Shown here: positions 33,485-42,265 of the stretch, one piece after another
Numbering within the stretch: position 1 is the first letter of the stretch
How the letters are laid out: every line of letters starts with the position of its first letter
NCBI GenBank assembly: GCA_035550515.1
Contig: DASZOZ010000068.1
Location: 34,964-98,963 of the forward strand
Direction of reading: 5' to 3'
Length of the DNA stretch: 64,000 bases
DNA from: DATARH01 sp035550515
GTDB lineage: Bacteria; Pseudomonadota; Alphaproteobacteria; ATCC43930; CGMCC-115725
Program-made: the position numbers and the translations under genes
Notes under the pieces: model-generated
What the model was told of the DNA's origin: nothing
Database searches by the model: none
The model's input: the letters and a program-made list of their open reading frames with translations, nothing else

Positions 33485-34993
33485 ATGCGCCTGTTGCTCG
33501 CGATGATGAAGCACGAGACCAACACCTTCTCGCCCGTGCCGACGCCGCTGCAGCGCTTTGGCCCGAGTCAGGGCGCAAACGGCCCGGGGCCGCTTTACGG
33601 CGAGGCGGCGATCGCGGCCTTCCGCGGCACCGGGTCGGGGCTCGGCGCCTATCTCGACATCGCGGCGCGCGAGAAGGCCGAGGTGGTGCTGCCGATCGCC
33701 GCCGGCGCGCCGCCGTCCCGGCCGGTCGACGACGCGGCCTTCGAGCACATTGCCCGGCATATCTGCGATGCGGTGGCGAAAGGCGGGTTTGACGGCATCT
33801 TGCTCGACCTGCACGGCGCCATGGTGGTCGAGAGCTTCGAGGACGGCGAGGGCGAGCTGTTGCGCCGCATCCGCGCGATCGACGCCACGACGCCGATCGC
33901 GGTGTCCTATGACATGCACGCCAACCTCTACCCGGCGATGATCGAGAATGCGACCGTGGTCTCCGGCTATCGCACCTATCCGCATGTCGACACTTACGAC
34001 ACCGCGAGGCGCGCGGGCGAGGTGCTGATGCGGGCGATCCGTGGCGAGGCGCACCCGGTCATGGCCTGGGGCAACGTGCCGATGCTGCCGCATGTGATGC
34101 GCCAGGGCACCCACGACCACCCGAACCGCGAGCTGCAGGAGCGCTGCGCGACGATGGCCGCGGAAGGCGCGCTGATCGCCAGCCTGTTCACCGGCTTCCC
34201 GCATGCCGACATCGCCAATGCCGGCCTCTCGGCGGTGGTGGTCACCGACGGCAACCGCGCGCTCGCCGAGCAGCTGCGCGACGAGCTGCTGGACCGCGCC
34301 TGGGTCGAGCGCGACGCCTTTGTCTACAAGATCGAGCCGCTGCAGGAAGCGCTGGCGCGTGCCCGGGCGATGCCGGCGCCGTCGCCCGGCGAAGGGCCGA
34401 TCGTGCTGCTCGATCATTACGACAATTGCGCCTCGGGCGGCACGATGGACACGACCGTCGTGCTCGGCGAGATCCTCAAGGCGGGGCTGGAGAATGCCGC
34501 CGCGTTCGCGATTTACGATCCCGACGCCGTGCAGCAGGCGATCGCGGCGGGGATCGGCGCGCGGGTGACGCTGTCGGTCGGCGGCAAGCTGAAGATGCCG
34601 CAAATACCCGGCGAGAGCCCGCCGCTGGAGATAACCGGCACGGTCAAGACCATCGCCAGCGGCCGGTTCCGCAACAAAGGGCCGATGGGGCGCGGCGTGC
34701 TTACCGATATGGGGCCGTCGGTGGTGATCGACACCGGCAAGGTGGAGATCGCCCTGATCTCGCGCCATGTCGAGCCCTCCGACCTCAATTGCTTTTACAG
34801 CCTCGGCATCGACCCGCTGCAAAAGCGCTATGTCATGCTGAAGAGCCGGGTGCATTGGCGCGCCGGGCTCGGCGCCATGGCCAAGGCGGTCGTCGACCTC
34901 GCCGGGATCGGCGCCTGCACCTCGGATTATTCGTCGCTGACCTTCAACAACGTGCGCCGGCCGATCTTTCCGCTCGACCTGCCGAACCGGTGA
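33485..34993 (+). CDS. M81-family metallopeptidase (MlrC-like)
   Basis: A 502-residue protein of the MlrC/DUF1485 family. The N-terminal M81 domain starts LLAMMKHETNTFSPVPTPLQ and has LDLHGAMVVE and SYDMHANL, with the metal-ligand Asp and His residues. GTHDHPNRELQERC is also typical. The C-terminal domain contains LLDHYDNCASGGTMDTT. MlrC degrades linearised microcystin. Homologues in soil bacteria act on unknown peptides or amides. It is divergent from vapBC. Confidence 0.88.
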   Translation: MRLLLAMMKHETNTFSPVPTPLQRFGPSQGANGPGPLYGEAAIAAFRGTGSGLGAYLDIAAREKAEVVLPIAAGAPPSRPVDDAAFEHIARHICDAVAKGGFDGILLDLHGAMVVESFEDGEGELLRRIRAIDATTPIAVSYDMHANLYPAMIENATVVSGYRTYPHVDTYDTARRAGEVLMRAIRGEAHPVMAWGNVPMLPHVMRQGTHDHPNRELQERCATMAAEGALIASLFTGFPHADIANAGLSAVVVTDGNRALAEQLRDELLDRAWVERDAFVYKIEPLQEALARARAMPAPSPGEGPIVLLDHYDNCASGGTMDTTVVLGEILKAGLENAAAFAIYDPDAVQQAIAAGIGARVTLSVGGKLKMPQIPGESPPLEITGTVKTIASGRFRNKGPMGRGVLTDMGPSVVIDTGKVEIALISRHVEPSDLNCFYSLGIDPLQKRYVMLKSRVHWRAGLGAMAKAVVDLAGIGACTSDYSSLTFNNVRRPIFPLDLPNR

Positions 34994-34997
34994 ACGG

Positions 34998-35150
34998 CTA
35001 CTGCCGGCCGCCGCCGCCGTCATAGGTGTGGCTGTGCGAGCTGGCGCAGGCACTTGTCGGGTCGGGATCGGGGTCGGGACAAGGGGTCGTCGGCGCGCCG
35101 GCGCAGGCGACGAGGAACGCAAAGAGCGGAAGAAGGATCAGCAACCGCAT
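34998..35150 (-). CDS. Small lipoprotein
   Basis: 50 residues: MRLLILLPLFAFLVACAGAP has a signal sequence with lipobox LVAC. The mature part is Pro/Asp-rich (TPCPDPDPDPTSACAS) with SHSHTYDGGGGRQ at the end. AGGAG lies eight bases before the ATG at 35150. It is convergent with the M81 gene, four bases apart. The function is unknown. Confidence 0.6.
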   Translation of the reverse strand: MRLLILLPLFAFLVACAGAPTTPCPDPDPDPTSACASSHSHTYDGGGGRQ

Positions 35151-35399
35151 GTGAGCCACTCCTGCGGAAGGCGTCCGTTCGGCTGAGGATAGGCCCTTGG
35201 CGCGGCGCGAACGGTCACAACTTCGCGAGGCTCGGGCGCCATCGACCCGCTCGACCTGCCGCGCGGGCGGTCGTAGGTTAGCGGCCGCCTATCGTACCGG
35301 CGAACGCCGGAGCCCACTCGTCAACCGCAGAGGCGGCCGAAAGATGGGGCCCGGCCTCTAGCCGGGACAGCCCGATCAATTTTTGCCGCGGAGGGATTC

Positions 35400-36749
35400 A
35401 TGGACGGCACGACGCAGCTTCTCGAAACCGACCGGCAGTTTCTGGTCCATCCGCTGCACCATCCGGACGACCACAAGGCGCCGCTGTTCATCGATCACGG
35501 CAAGGGCGCGATGCTCTACGACGTGACCGGGCGCGGCGTGGTCGACGGGCTCTCGGGGTTGTGGAACGTCAATATCGGCCACGGGCGCGGCGAGCTGGCC
35601 GATGCGGCGGCGGCGCAGATGCGCAAGATCGGCTTTGCCTCGGCCTATGTCGGGCAGACCAACGAGCCCTCGATCCGGCTCGGCGAGTTCATCGTCAAGC
35701 GCGCCTACGCGAACAGCTCGGCGGTCTATTTCACCACCGCCGGCGCCGAGTCGAACGAGAGCGCCTTCAAGTTCGCCCGCTACTACTGGAAGGTCAACGA
35801 CAAGCCGGACAAGACCAAGATCATCTCGCGCTGGCATGCCTATCACGGCGTGACGATGGCGGCGATGAGCGCCACCGGCATGGCGATCTATCACAAGATG
35901 TTCGGCCCGCTGGTGCCGGGCTTCATCCAGGTGCAGCCGCCGTATCCCTATCGCCACGAGGGCAACGCGGACCCCGGCATCGCCGCCGCCGAGGCGGTGG
36001 AGAATGCGATCCTCGCCGAGGGGCCGGACACGGTGGCGGCGGTCATTGCCGAGCCGGTGATGGGGGCGGGCGGGGTCATCGTGCCGCCGCCGACCTATTT
36101 CCCCAAGCTGCGCGAGATTTGCGACAAATACGACGTGCTGCTGATCGCCGACGAGGTGATCACCGGCTTTGGCCGTACCGGCCGCTGGTTCGCGCTCGGG
36201 CATTGGGGCGTCGAGCCCGACCTCGTCTCCTTCGCCAAGGGGGTGACCAGCGGCTACCTGCCGCTGGGCGGCGTCATCGCGTCGAAGCGGGTGCATGACG
36301 CGATCCTGTCGGCGCCGCTCGACCGCCGCTTCATGCATGCCGCAACCTACAGCGCGCATCCGGTGTGCTGCGCGGTCGGCGTCGTCAATTGCCGGATCAT
36401 CGAGGAGGACGGGCTCGTCGAACGCGCCGCGGTCGAAGGCGCGAAGCTGCTCGCCGAACTCGAGGAACTGCGCAATCTGCCGAATGTCGGCGATGTCCGC
36501 GGGCTCGGGATGATGTTCGGCATCGAGCTGGTCACCGACAAGTCGACCAAGTCGCCGGCGCTGGGCCTGGGCGGCCGCGTCGCGCGCGAGGCGATGGCGC
36601 GCGGCCTGCTGCTGCGCGCCCGCGGCGGCAGCGCCGACCCGGCGATCGGCGACACGCTCTGCCTCGCGCCGCCCTTGATGACGCCGCGCGAGACCCTGGC
36701 GACCTTTCCGCAAATCATCCGCGATTCGATCGTCGCCGCGACCGCGTAA
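35400..36749 (+). CDS. Class III (omega) aminotransferase
   Basis: A 449-residue PLP enzyme. LWNVNIGHGRGELADAAAAQ, TTAGAESNESAFKFARYYWK, HAYHGVTMAAMSATG, LIADEVITGFGRTG and the PLP Lys in SFAKGVTSGYLPLGG are all in place. It is most like omega-amino acid or diamine:pyruvate transaminases, which act on putrescine, beta-alanine or similar amines. GGAGGG precedes the start. A perfect 13-bp inverted repeat follows the stop. Confidence 0.93.
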   Translation: MDGTTQLLETDRQFLVHPLHHPDDHKAPLFIDHGKGAMLYDVTGRGVVDGLSGLWNVNIGHGRGELADAAAAQMRKIGFASAYVGQTNEPSIRLGEFIVKRAYANSSAVYFTTAGAESNESAFKFARYYWKVNDKPDKTKIISRWHAYHGVTMAAMSATGMAIYHKMFGPLVPGFIQVQPPYPYRHEGNADPGIAAAEAVENAILAEGPDTVAAVIAEPVMGAGGVIVPPPTYFPKLREICDKYDVLLIADEVITGFGRTGRWFALGHWGVEPDLVSFAKGVTSGYLPLGGVIASKRVHDAILSAPLDRRFMHAATYSAHPVCCAVGVVNCRIIEEDGLVERAAVEGAKLLAELEELRNLPNVGDVRGLGMMFGIELVTDKSTKSPALGLGGRVAREAMARGLLLRARGGSADPAIGDTLCLAPPLMTPRETLATFPQIIRDSIVAATA

Positions 36750-36753
36750 TTTT

Positions 36754-36781
36754 ACCTCTCTCCCGCAAGCGGGAGAGAGGT
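36754..36781. repeat. Perfect inverted repeat after the aminotransferase gene
   Basis: ACCTCTCTCCCGC (36754-36766) pairs with GCGGGAGAGAGGT (36769-36781), followed by TT. It is placed five bases after a stop codon and could end transcription. It shares its CTCCCGC..GCGGGAG core with the palindromes at 57253 and inside mtaB. Confidence 0.75.
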
Positions 36782-36801
36782 TTGGGCAGGAGCCCTTTGA
36801 T

Positions 36802-37950
36802 ATGACAACCAGGACGATCGGCGTCGTCATCGACGGGGCGACCGGGCGGCTCGGGACGACGCAGCACCTGAAGGCGCTGCTGGCGATCCGGGCCGAGGGC
36901 GGGTTGCCGCTCAAGGACGACGCTCGGCTGATGCCCGCGCCGATGCTGCTCGGGCGCAACAGCGAGAAGCTGGTGGCGCTCGCGGCGGCCAGCGGCGGGT
37001 TGGATTGGAGCCTCGACCGCGACGCCTGCCTCGCCGACAAGGCGGTGGAGATCTATTTCGACGCCGCCGCGACCGGCGGGCGCCCCGAGCGGCTGTCGGC
37101 GGCGCTCGACGCGGGCAAGCATGTCTACACCGAGAAGCCGGTCGCCGAGAGCCTGGAACAGGCAATGTCGCTGGCGCGGCGCGCGGCGACGGCCGGGCTG
37201 AAGAACGGCGTGGTGCAGGACAAATTGTTCCTGCCCGGCCTCAAAAAGCTCCGTAAGCTCTACGACAGCGGTTATTTCGGCCGGGTCCTGTCGGTGCGGC
37301 TCGACTTCGGCTGGTGGGTGTTCGACGGCGACTATCAGACGGCGCAGCGGCCGAGCTGGAATTACCGCAAGGCGACCGGCGGCGGGCTGGTCCTCGATAT
37401 GTTCGCGCATTGGCGCTACATCTTCGATCGGCTGCTGGGGCCGATCGGGTCGGTGTCGTGCCGGGAGATGACGGCGCAGCCGCGCCGCATCGACGAGACC
37501 GGCAAGCCCTACGACGTCGATGTCGAGGACCATGCCTTCGCGATCTTCGAGCTCGAGGGCGGGGTGCTGGCGCAGGTCAGCTCCTCCTGGGCGAGCCGCG
37601 TCAAACGCGACGACCTGCTGCAAATCCAGGTCGACGGTACGCAGGGCTCGGCGGTGTGCGGTCTGCATCGCTGCTTTGTGCAGCCGCTGGTCGCGACGCC
37701 GCGGCCGTCTTTCGATCCGGAACGGCCGCAAAGCGCGGTGTTCGACGAGGAATGGCAGGAAATGCCGACGCTCGACCCGTTCAAAAACAGCTATCGCGAG
37801 GGCTGGGAGCTGTTTCTGCGCCATGTGGCCGAGGATGGGCCGTTCCCTTCGCCGCTGCTCGAAGGCGCCAAGGGCGTGCAGCTCGCCGAGGCCTGCCACC
37901 GCAGCCACCGCGAGCGCCGCTGGATCGAGCTGGCGAAATTAACCATATAG
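36802..37950 (+). CDS. Gfo/Idh/MocA-family oxidoreductase
   Basis: A 382-residue NAD(P)-dependent dehydrogenase. TIGVVIDGATGRLGTTQHLK is a slightly unusual dinucleotide-binding start, and GKHVYTEKPVAESLEQAM carries the conserved EKP Lys. GGGLVLDMFAHWRYIFDRLL is the catalytic-helix region. Substrates in this family are sugars, inositols or their acids. It follows the aminotransferase on the same strand but behind a strong palindrome. Confidence 0.87.
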   Translation: MTTRTIGVVIDGATGRLGTTQHLKALLAIRAEGGLPLKDDARLMPAPMLLGRNSEKLVALAAASGGLDWSLDRDACLADKAVEIYFDAAATGGRPERLSAALDAGKHVYTEKPVAESLEQAMSLARRAATAGLKNGVVQDKLFLPGLKKLRKLYDSGYFGRVLSVRLDFGWWVFDGDYQTAQRPSWNYRKATGGGLVLDMFAHWRYIFDRLLGPIGSVSCREMTAQPRRIDETGKPYDVDVEDHAFAIFELEGGVLAQVSSSWASRVKRDDLLQIQVDGTQGSAVCGLHRCFVQPLVATPRPSFDPERPQSAVFDEEWQEMPTLDPFKNSYREGWELFLRHVAEDGPFPSPLLEGAKGVQLAEACHRSHRERRWIELAKLTI

Positions 37951-38035
37951 TTCCGGCCCTCCCGGGGCCGCTCGCGGAACTTCCGCCGACGCGGCAGGTT
38001 GACGGTCGTCTGACCCCCCGTTTGCGAGAGGCCCG

Positions 38036-38431
38036 ATGAGCCAACCGGGACCCGCGATCCTCGTCCTCGAAGACGACGACCAGGTGCGCGATACGATCAA
38101 CGCCGTGCTCGTCGAGGGCGGGTTCGACGTCACCAGCGCGGCCACGGCCTGGGAGGCGGTGGCGTTGATCGAGGAAAAATCCTTCGATCTGGTGGTGGCC
38201 GACATCCGGCTGCCGGGCGGGCTCGACGGGCTCGACATGGCGCGGCACGTGCGCATCCGCCACCCGGCGCTCCGCTGCCTGTTCATCTCGGGGCAGCGCG
38301 CCCCGGTGGTCTGCAATCCGGAGCTTGACGATTTTATCGCCAAGCCGTTTCGCCCGCATGAGCTGCTCGGCTGCGTGTGGAAAGTGCTGCGCGGCAACCA
38401 GCCCTACCCGCGTATCGACATCGCGCGGTAG
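38036..38431 (+). CDS. Single-domain response regulator
   Basis: A 131-residue CheY-like receiver with no output domain. LVLEDDDQVRDTINAVLVEG has the acidic pair, VVADIRLPGGLDGLDMA the phospho-acceptor Asp, and DFIAKPFRPHELL the Lys. No kinase is adjacent. It probably acts in a phosphorelay or by binding a partner. It is convergent with purK, one base apart. Confidence 0.9.
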   Translation: MSQPGPAILVLEDDDQVRDTINAVLVEGGFDVTSAATAWEAVALIEEKSFDLVVADIRLPGGLDGLDMARHVRIRHPALRCLFISGQRAPVVCNPELDDFIAKPFRPHELLGCVWKVLRGNQPYPRIDIAR

Positions 38432-38432
38432 T

Positions 38433-39500
38433 TCACCGCCGCCGCACAAGCCGGGTCACATGGCCCATCTTGCGGCCGGGCAGCGTCAGGCGCTTGCCGT
38501 AAAGATGCAGTCTTGCGGCCGGGTCGGTGAGGGCATCCGGCCATCTTTCGACTTCGTCGCCGATCAGGTTCTTCATCACCGCGTCGGCGTGACGCTCGGT
38601 CGAGCCCAGCGGCAGCCCGCAAATCGCCCGCACCAGCTGCTCGAACTGGCTGGTGGCGCAGGCGTCGATGGTCCAATGCCCGGAATTGTGCGGGCGCGGC
38701 GCCAACTCGTTGACGAGGAGGTTGCCGTCCTTGGTGACGAACATCTCGACGGCGAGCACGCCGACCAGGGCGAGCTTGGCGGCGATGTCGCGGGCGATGG
38801 CATCGGCAGCCTGCGCCGTCTCCGGCGAGACCGTCGCCGGTGCGATCGTCGTATCGAGAATATGGTTGACGTGCCGGTTCTCGACCACCGGATAGGTGGC
38901 GAGGGTCCCGTCAGCGGCACGCGCGACGATCACCGACACCTCGCAGCGGAAATCGACAAAATGTTCGAGGATGCCGCGCGCCGCGCCCATTTGCCGCCAC
39001 GCCTGTGGCGCCGCGGTGGCGGCGGTGACCGTGACCTGGCCCTTGCCGTCATAGCCCATGCGGGCGCTTTTGAGCACGCCGCGTCCCGGCAAATCCCTGA
39101 GCGCCCGGGCGAGCGCCGCCGCGCTGGTGATTTCGCGGTACGCGGTGGTCGGGATGCCGCCGTGGTTGAGGAAATCCTTTTCGCGCAGCCGGTCCTGGGC
39201 GATTTCGAGGATTTCCGGCCGCGGCATCACCGGCTTCAGCGCGGCGACCTTGCGCACGGCTTCGCTGGGGATGTTCTCGAACTCGAAGGTCGCGACATCG
39301 ATCCCGGCGGCAAAGCGGGCGAGGGCGTCGTCGTCGTCCCAGCCGGCGACCGTGGCGCCGGCCGATACCTGCGCCGCCGGGCTGTCCTCCTCGTCGGCGA
39401 AGACATGCACGCGATAGCCGAGCCGCGCGGCCGCCATCGCGGTCATGCGGCCGAGCTGGCCGCCGCCGAGAATACCGATCGTCGAACCCGGCGCTAGCAT
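38433..39500 (-). CDS. purK: 5-(carboxyamino)imidazole ribonucleotide synthase
   Basis: A 355-residue ATP-grasp enzyme that carboxylates AIR to N5-CAIR in purine synthesis. IGILGGGQLGRMTAMAAARL is the diagnostic start, then FEFENIPSEAV, KSARMGYDGKGQ, LVNELAPRPHNSGHWTIDAC and ATSQFEQLVRAI. It lies 13 bases downstream of purE in the same operon. The start ATG at 39500 lacks a strong Shine-Dalgarno, consistent with coupled translation. Confidence 0.96.
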   Translation of the reverse strand: MLAPGSTIGILGGGQLGRMTAMAAARLGYRVHVFADEEDSPAAQVSAGATVAGWDDDDALARFAAGIDVATFEFENIPSEAVRKVAALKPVMPRPEILEIAQDRLREKDFLNHGGIPTTAYREITSAAALARALRDLPGRGVLKSARMGYDGKGQVTVTAATAAPQAWRQMGAARGILEHFVDFRCEVSVIVARAADGTLATYPVVENRHVNHILDTTIAPATVSPETAQAADAIARDIAAKLALVGVLAVEMFVTKDGNLLVNELAPRPHNSGHWTIDACATSQFEQLVRAICGLPLGSTERHADAVMKNLIGDEVERWPDALTDPAARLHLYGKRLTLPGRKMGHVTRLVRRR

Positions 39501-39513
39501 CGACAGGCAGGCG

Positions 39514-40014
39514 TCAAACCGGCCGCTCCGCGACGGCATGGGTCTGGTTTTGCCGCCAGCGGTCGAGCGCCGCGGCGATCGCCGGGTCGCCGAGCGCCAG
39601 GATCGCGGCGGCGCACAGCGCGGCGTTGACCGCGCCGGCCTGGCCGATCGCAAAGGTCGCAACCGGCACGCCCCCCGGCATCTGGACGATCGACAGCAGG
39701 CTGTCCATGCCCTTGAGCGCGCGGCTCTGCACCGGCACGCCGAGCACCGGCAACGGGGTCAGCGCCGCCGCCATCCCGGGCAGGTGCGCCGCACCACCCG
39801 CGCCGGCGATGATGACCTTGAGCCCGCGCGAGCGGGCGCTCGTCGCATAGTCGTACAGCCGTTGCGGGGTGCGGTGCGCGGAGACGATGCGGGCCTCGTG
39901 GGCGACGCCGAGCTTTTCGAGGGTTTGCGACGCGTGCTGCATGGTGTCCCAGTCGGACTGGCTGCCCATGATGATGCCGACTGCGACAGGTGTCGGCGGC
40001 CCGGATTCGGCCAT
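39514..40014 (-). CDS. purE: 5-(carboxyamino)imidazole ribonucleotide mutase
   Basis: A 166-residue class I PurE that turns N5-CAIR into CAIR, the step after PurK. GIIMGSQSDWDTMQHASQTL, RIVSAHRTPQRLYDYA, IAGAGGAAHLPGM and GVPVQSRALKGMDSLLSIVQ plus MPGGVPVATFAIG are family hallmarks. It is first gene of the purEK operon, with AGGGG-like bases before the ATG at 40014. Confidence 0.97.
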   Translation of the reverse strand: MAESGPPTPVAVGIIMGSQSDWDTMQHASQTLEKLGVAHEARIVSAHRTPQRLYDYATSARSRGLKVIIAGAGGAAHLPGMAAALTPLPVLGVPVQSRALKGMDSLLSIVQMPGGVPVATFAIGQAGAVNAALCAAAILALGDPAIAAALDRWRQNQTHAVAERPV

Positions 40015-40208
40015 GCCCCTCGTCTCGAACCGCGTTGCGTCGCCGGGCATTATAGGGTCGCGGCCCCCTCGCACAAGCCGTGCCCCAGCGTAATCAACAG
40101 CGTCCCGCGCCGCCGCGCCGTGCCGCGAATTCGCTTGTTGCGCCGCGCCGCCACTCGTTTATAGACAATTGCGGGGGATTTCCTTTCTGCCGAGAGGTGG
40201 GCAGCGGG

Positions 40209-40886
<678 letters not shown>

Positions 40887-40900
40887 GGCAAAATTTTGCG

Positions 40901-41104
40901 CTATGCGATGATGTCGGGCAGCAGGTCGCTCTCGATCTTCGAGATCTGGTCCTTCAGCGCCAGTTTGCGCTTTTTCAGCCGCTGCAACTGCAACTGGTCG
41001 TAAGGCATGCGCTCGGACAGCCGGGCGATCACATCGTCCAGATCGCGGTGTTCGAGCATGAGGCCGGCGAGCTTGGCCCTTAAGGCTTCGACGTCGAGAT
41101 CCAT
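40901..41104 (-). CDS. YdcH-family (DUF465) protein
   Basis: A 67-residue helical protein. LAGLMLEHRDLDDVIARLSE and QLQRLKKRKLALKDQISKIE are the diagnostic YdcH/DUF465 coiled-coil features. Many Alphaproteobacteria carry several. The function is unknown. Convergent with the diguanylate cyclase. Confidence 0.93.
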   Translation of the reverse strand: MDLDVEALRAKLAGLMLEHRDLDDVIARLSERMPYDQLQLQRLKKRKLALKDQISKIESDLLPDIIA

Positions 41105-41190
41105 CGCGGCTGCCGCGAATCCCAAAGCGTTACGCGGGCGGGGACGAATTATAGCATAAAGCGCGTCAGTTTCATTGCGCGGTGATCGGG

Positions 41191-41661
41191 ATGGCGGGAC
41201 AAGACGCCGCGGCGAATGCGTTCTGGCGCTTCTCGCTGATGATCTACAGCCGGCCGGGCGTCGCCGACACGCTGATCCGGCTCCAGGACGAGCGCGGCCA
41301 CAATGTCAACCTGATCCTGTTCGGCCTGTGGCTCGGGCTTTGCGCCGGCGCGGGGCTCGATGCCGCCGGCCTGGAACGCGCCAAAGCGGCGATCGCCGAA
41401 CTCGACCGCGCGGTCGTCGTCCCGCTGCGCCGCCTGCGCCGTGCGCTGAAGGACACGCCCGACGCCGATATCCGCGACCTGCGTTGCCGCGTGTTGGCGC
41501 TGGAGCTTGCGGCCGAACGCCGCGTCCAGGCGCGTCTCGCCAAGCAGGTGCCGCAACGTGCCGGCGAAAGTGATCCGAGAGCCGCGGCGGCGGCCAATCT
41601 TCGGCTGATTCTCGGCGGCGAGCCGGTGCCGGAGGAACTCGATGCGCTCCTGAGAGCCTGA
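41191..41661 (+). CDS. TIGR02444-family (DUF2390) protein
   Basis: A 156-residue protein. FWRFSLMIYSRPGVADTLIR followed by LQDERGHNVNLILFGLWLG is the family signature. Predicted all-helical and cytoplasmic, role unknown. ATG at 41191 is chosen; an in-frame GTG nine bases upstream is an alternative. One copy of the long palindromic element follows 14 bases after the stop. Confidence 0.88.
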   Translation: MAGQDAAANAFWRFSLMIYSRPGVADTLIRLQDERGHNVNLILFGLWLGLCAGAGLDAAGLERAKAAIAELDRAVVVPLRRLRRALKDTPDADIRDLRCRVLALELAAERRVQARLAKQVPQRAGESDPRAAAAANLRLILGGEPVPEELDALLRA

Positions 41662-41675
41662 CCCGAAATTACCCT

Positions 41676-41817
41676 GTCATTCCGGGGCGGTCCGCAGGAC
41701 CGAACCCGGAACCCATGAACACGGACCTGGAAAGTCACGATCCGGCGCCGCATTCCTTGCGGAAAAGACGGTGTTCATGGGTTCCGGGTTCATCGCGATG
41801 CGATGCCCCGGAATGAC
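41676..41817 (+). repeat. Long-armed palindromic repeat, copy 2
   Basis: 142 bp with GTCATTCCGGGGC and GCCCCGGAATGAC at the ends and arms GAACCCGGAACCCATGAACA / GTTCATGGGTTCCGGGTTC. Tips match copy 1 in order (GGTCCGCAGGACC left, ATCGCGATGCGAT right). The core has the same orientation as in copy 3 and is inverted relative to copy 1. It lies between the TIGR02444 gene and a small secreted protein gene. Confidence 0.92.
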
Positions 41818-41942
41818 GCCGCATCTCAAGACCGAGGCTCCGCAGTCGTGACCGCCATCGCCATTTCCGGCAGTGCCGGCGGAACAATGCGCGCAGCCGC
41901 GATGTTTAGTACGGCATCCGGTTTTCAACTTGGGGACAAGTC

Positions 41943-42242
41943 ATGAAGTGTCTGCTTGCATCCGGGGCCGTCGCGATCGCGCTGCTTTCGGCCGGACCGT
42001 CTTACGCACAGCTCGATGTCGGCAGCGGGCTGGTGGGGGCCGGCGTCGGCGCTGCGATCGGCGGGATTGCCGGCGGCGGCCGCGGTGCGGCCACCGGCGC
42101 GATCGTCGGCGGCTCGGTGGGGGCCGTGACCGGGGCGTTTCATCCGGGCCCGGTCTATGCCGCCCCGCCGCCCCGCTGCCACTGGATCCCCGCGCATTAC
42201 AACAGCTACGGCGAATGGCGGCCCGGCCACTGCGCGCGGTAG
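41943..42242 (+). CDS. Secreted glycine-zipper protein
   Basis: A 99-residue protein: a Sec signal peptide (MKCLLASGAVAIALLSAGPS, cleaved near YAQ), then a Gly-zipper region VGAGVGAAIGGIAGGGRGAA. The C-terminus is PRCHWIPAHYNSYGEWRPGH, with two Cys able to form a disulfide. It resembles small periplasmic or envelope proteins with a membrane-interacting Gly zipper. The specific role is unknown. Confidence 0.78.
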   Translation: MKCLLASGAVAIALLSAGPSYAQLDVGSGLVGAGVGAAIGGIAGGGRGAATGAIVGGSVGAVTGAFHPGPVYAAPPPRCHWIPAHYNSYGEWRPGHCAR

Positions 42243-42265
42243 GCCCCAGTCAGAGCCGACCGGTT

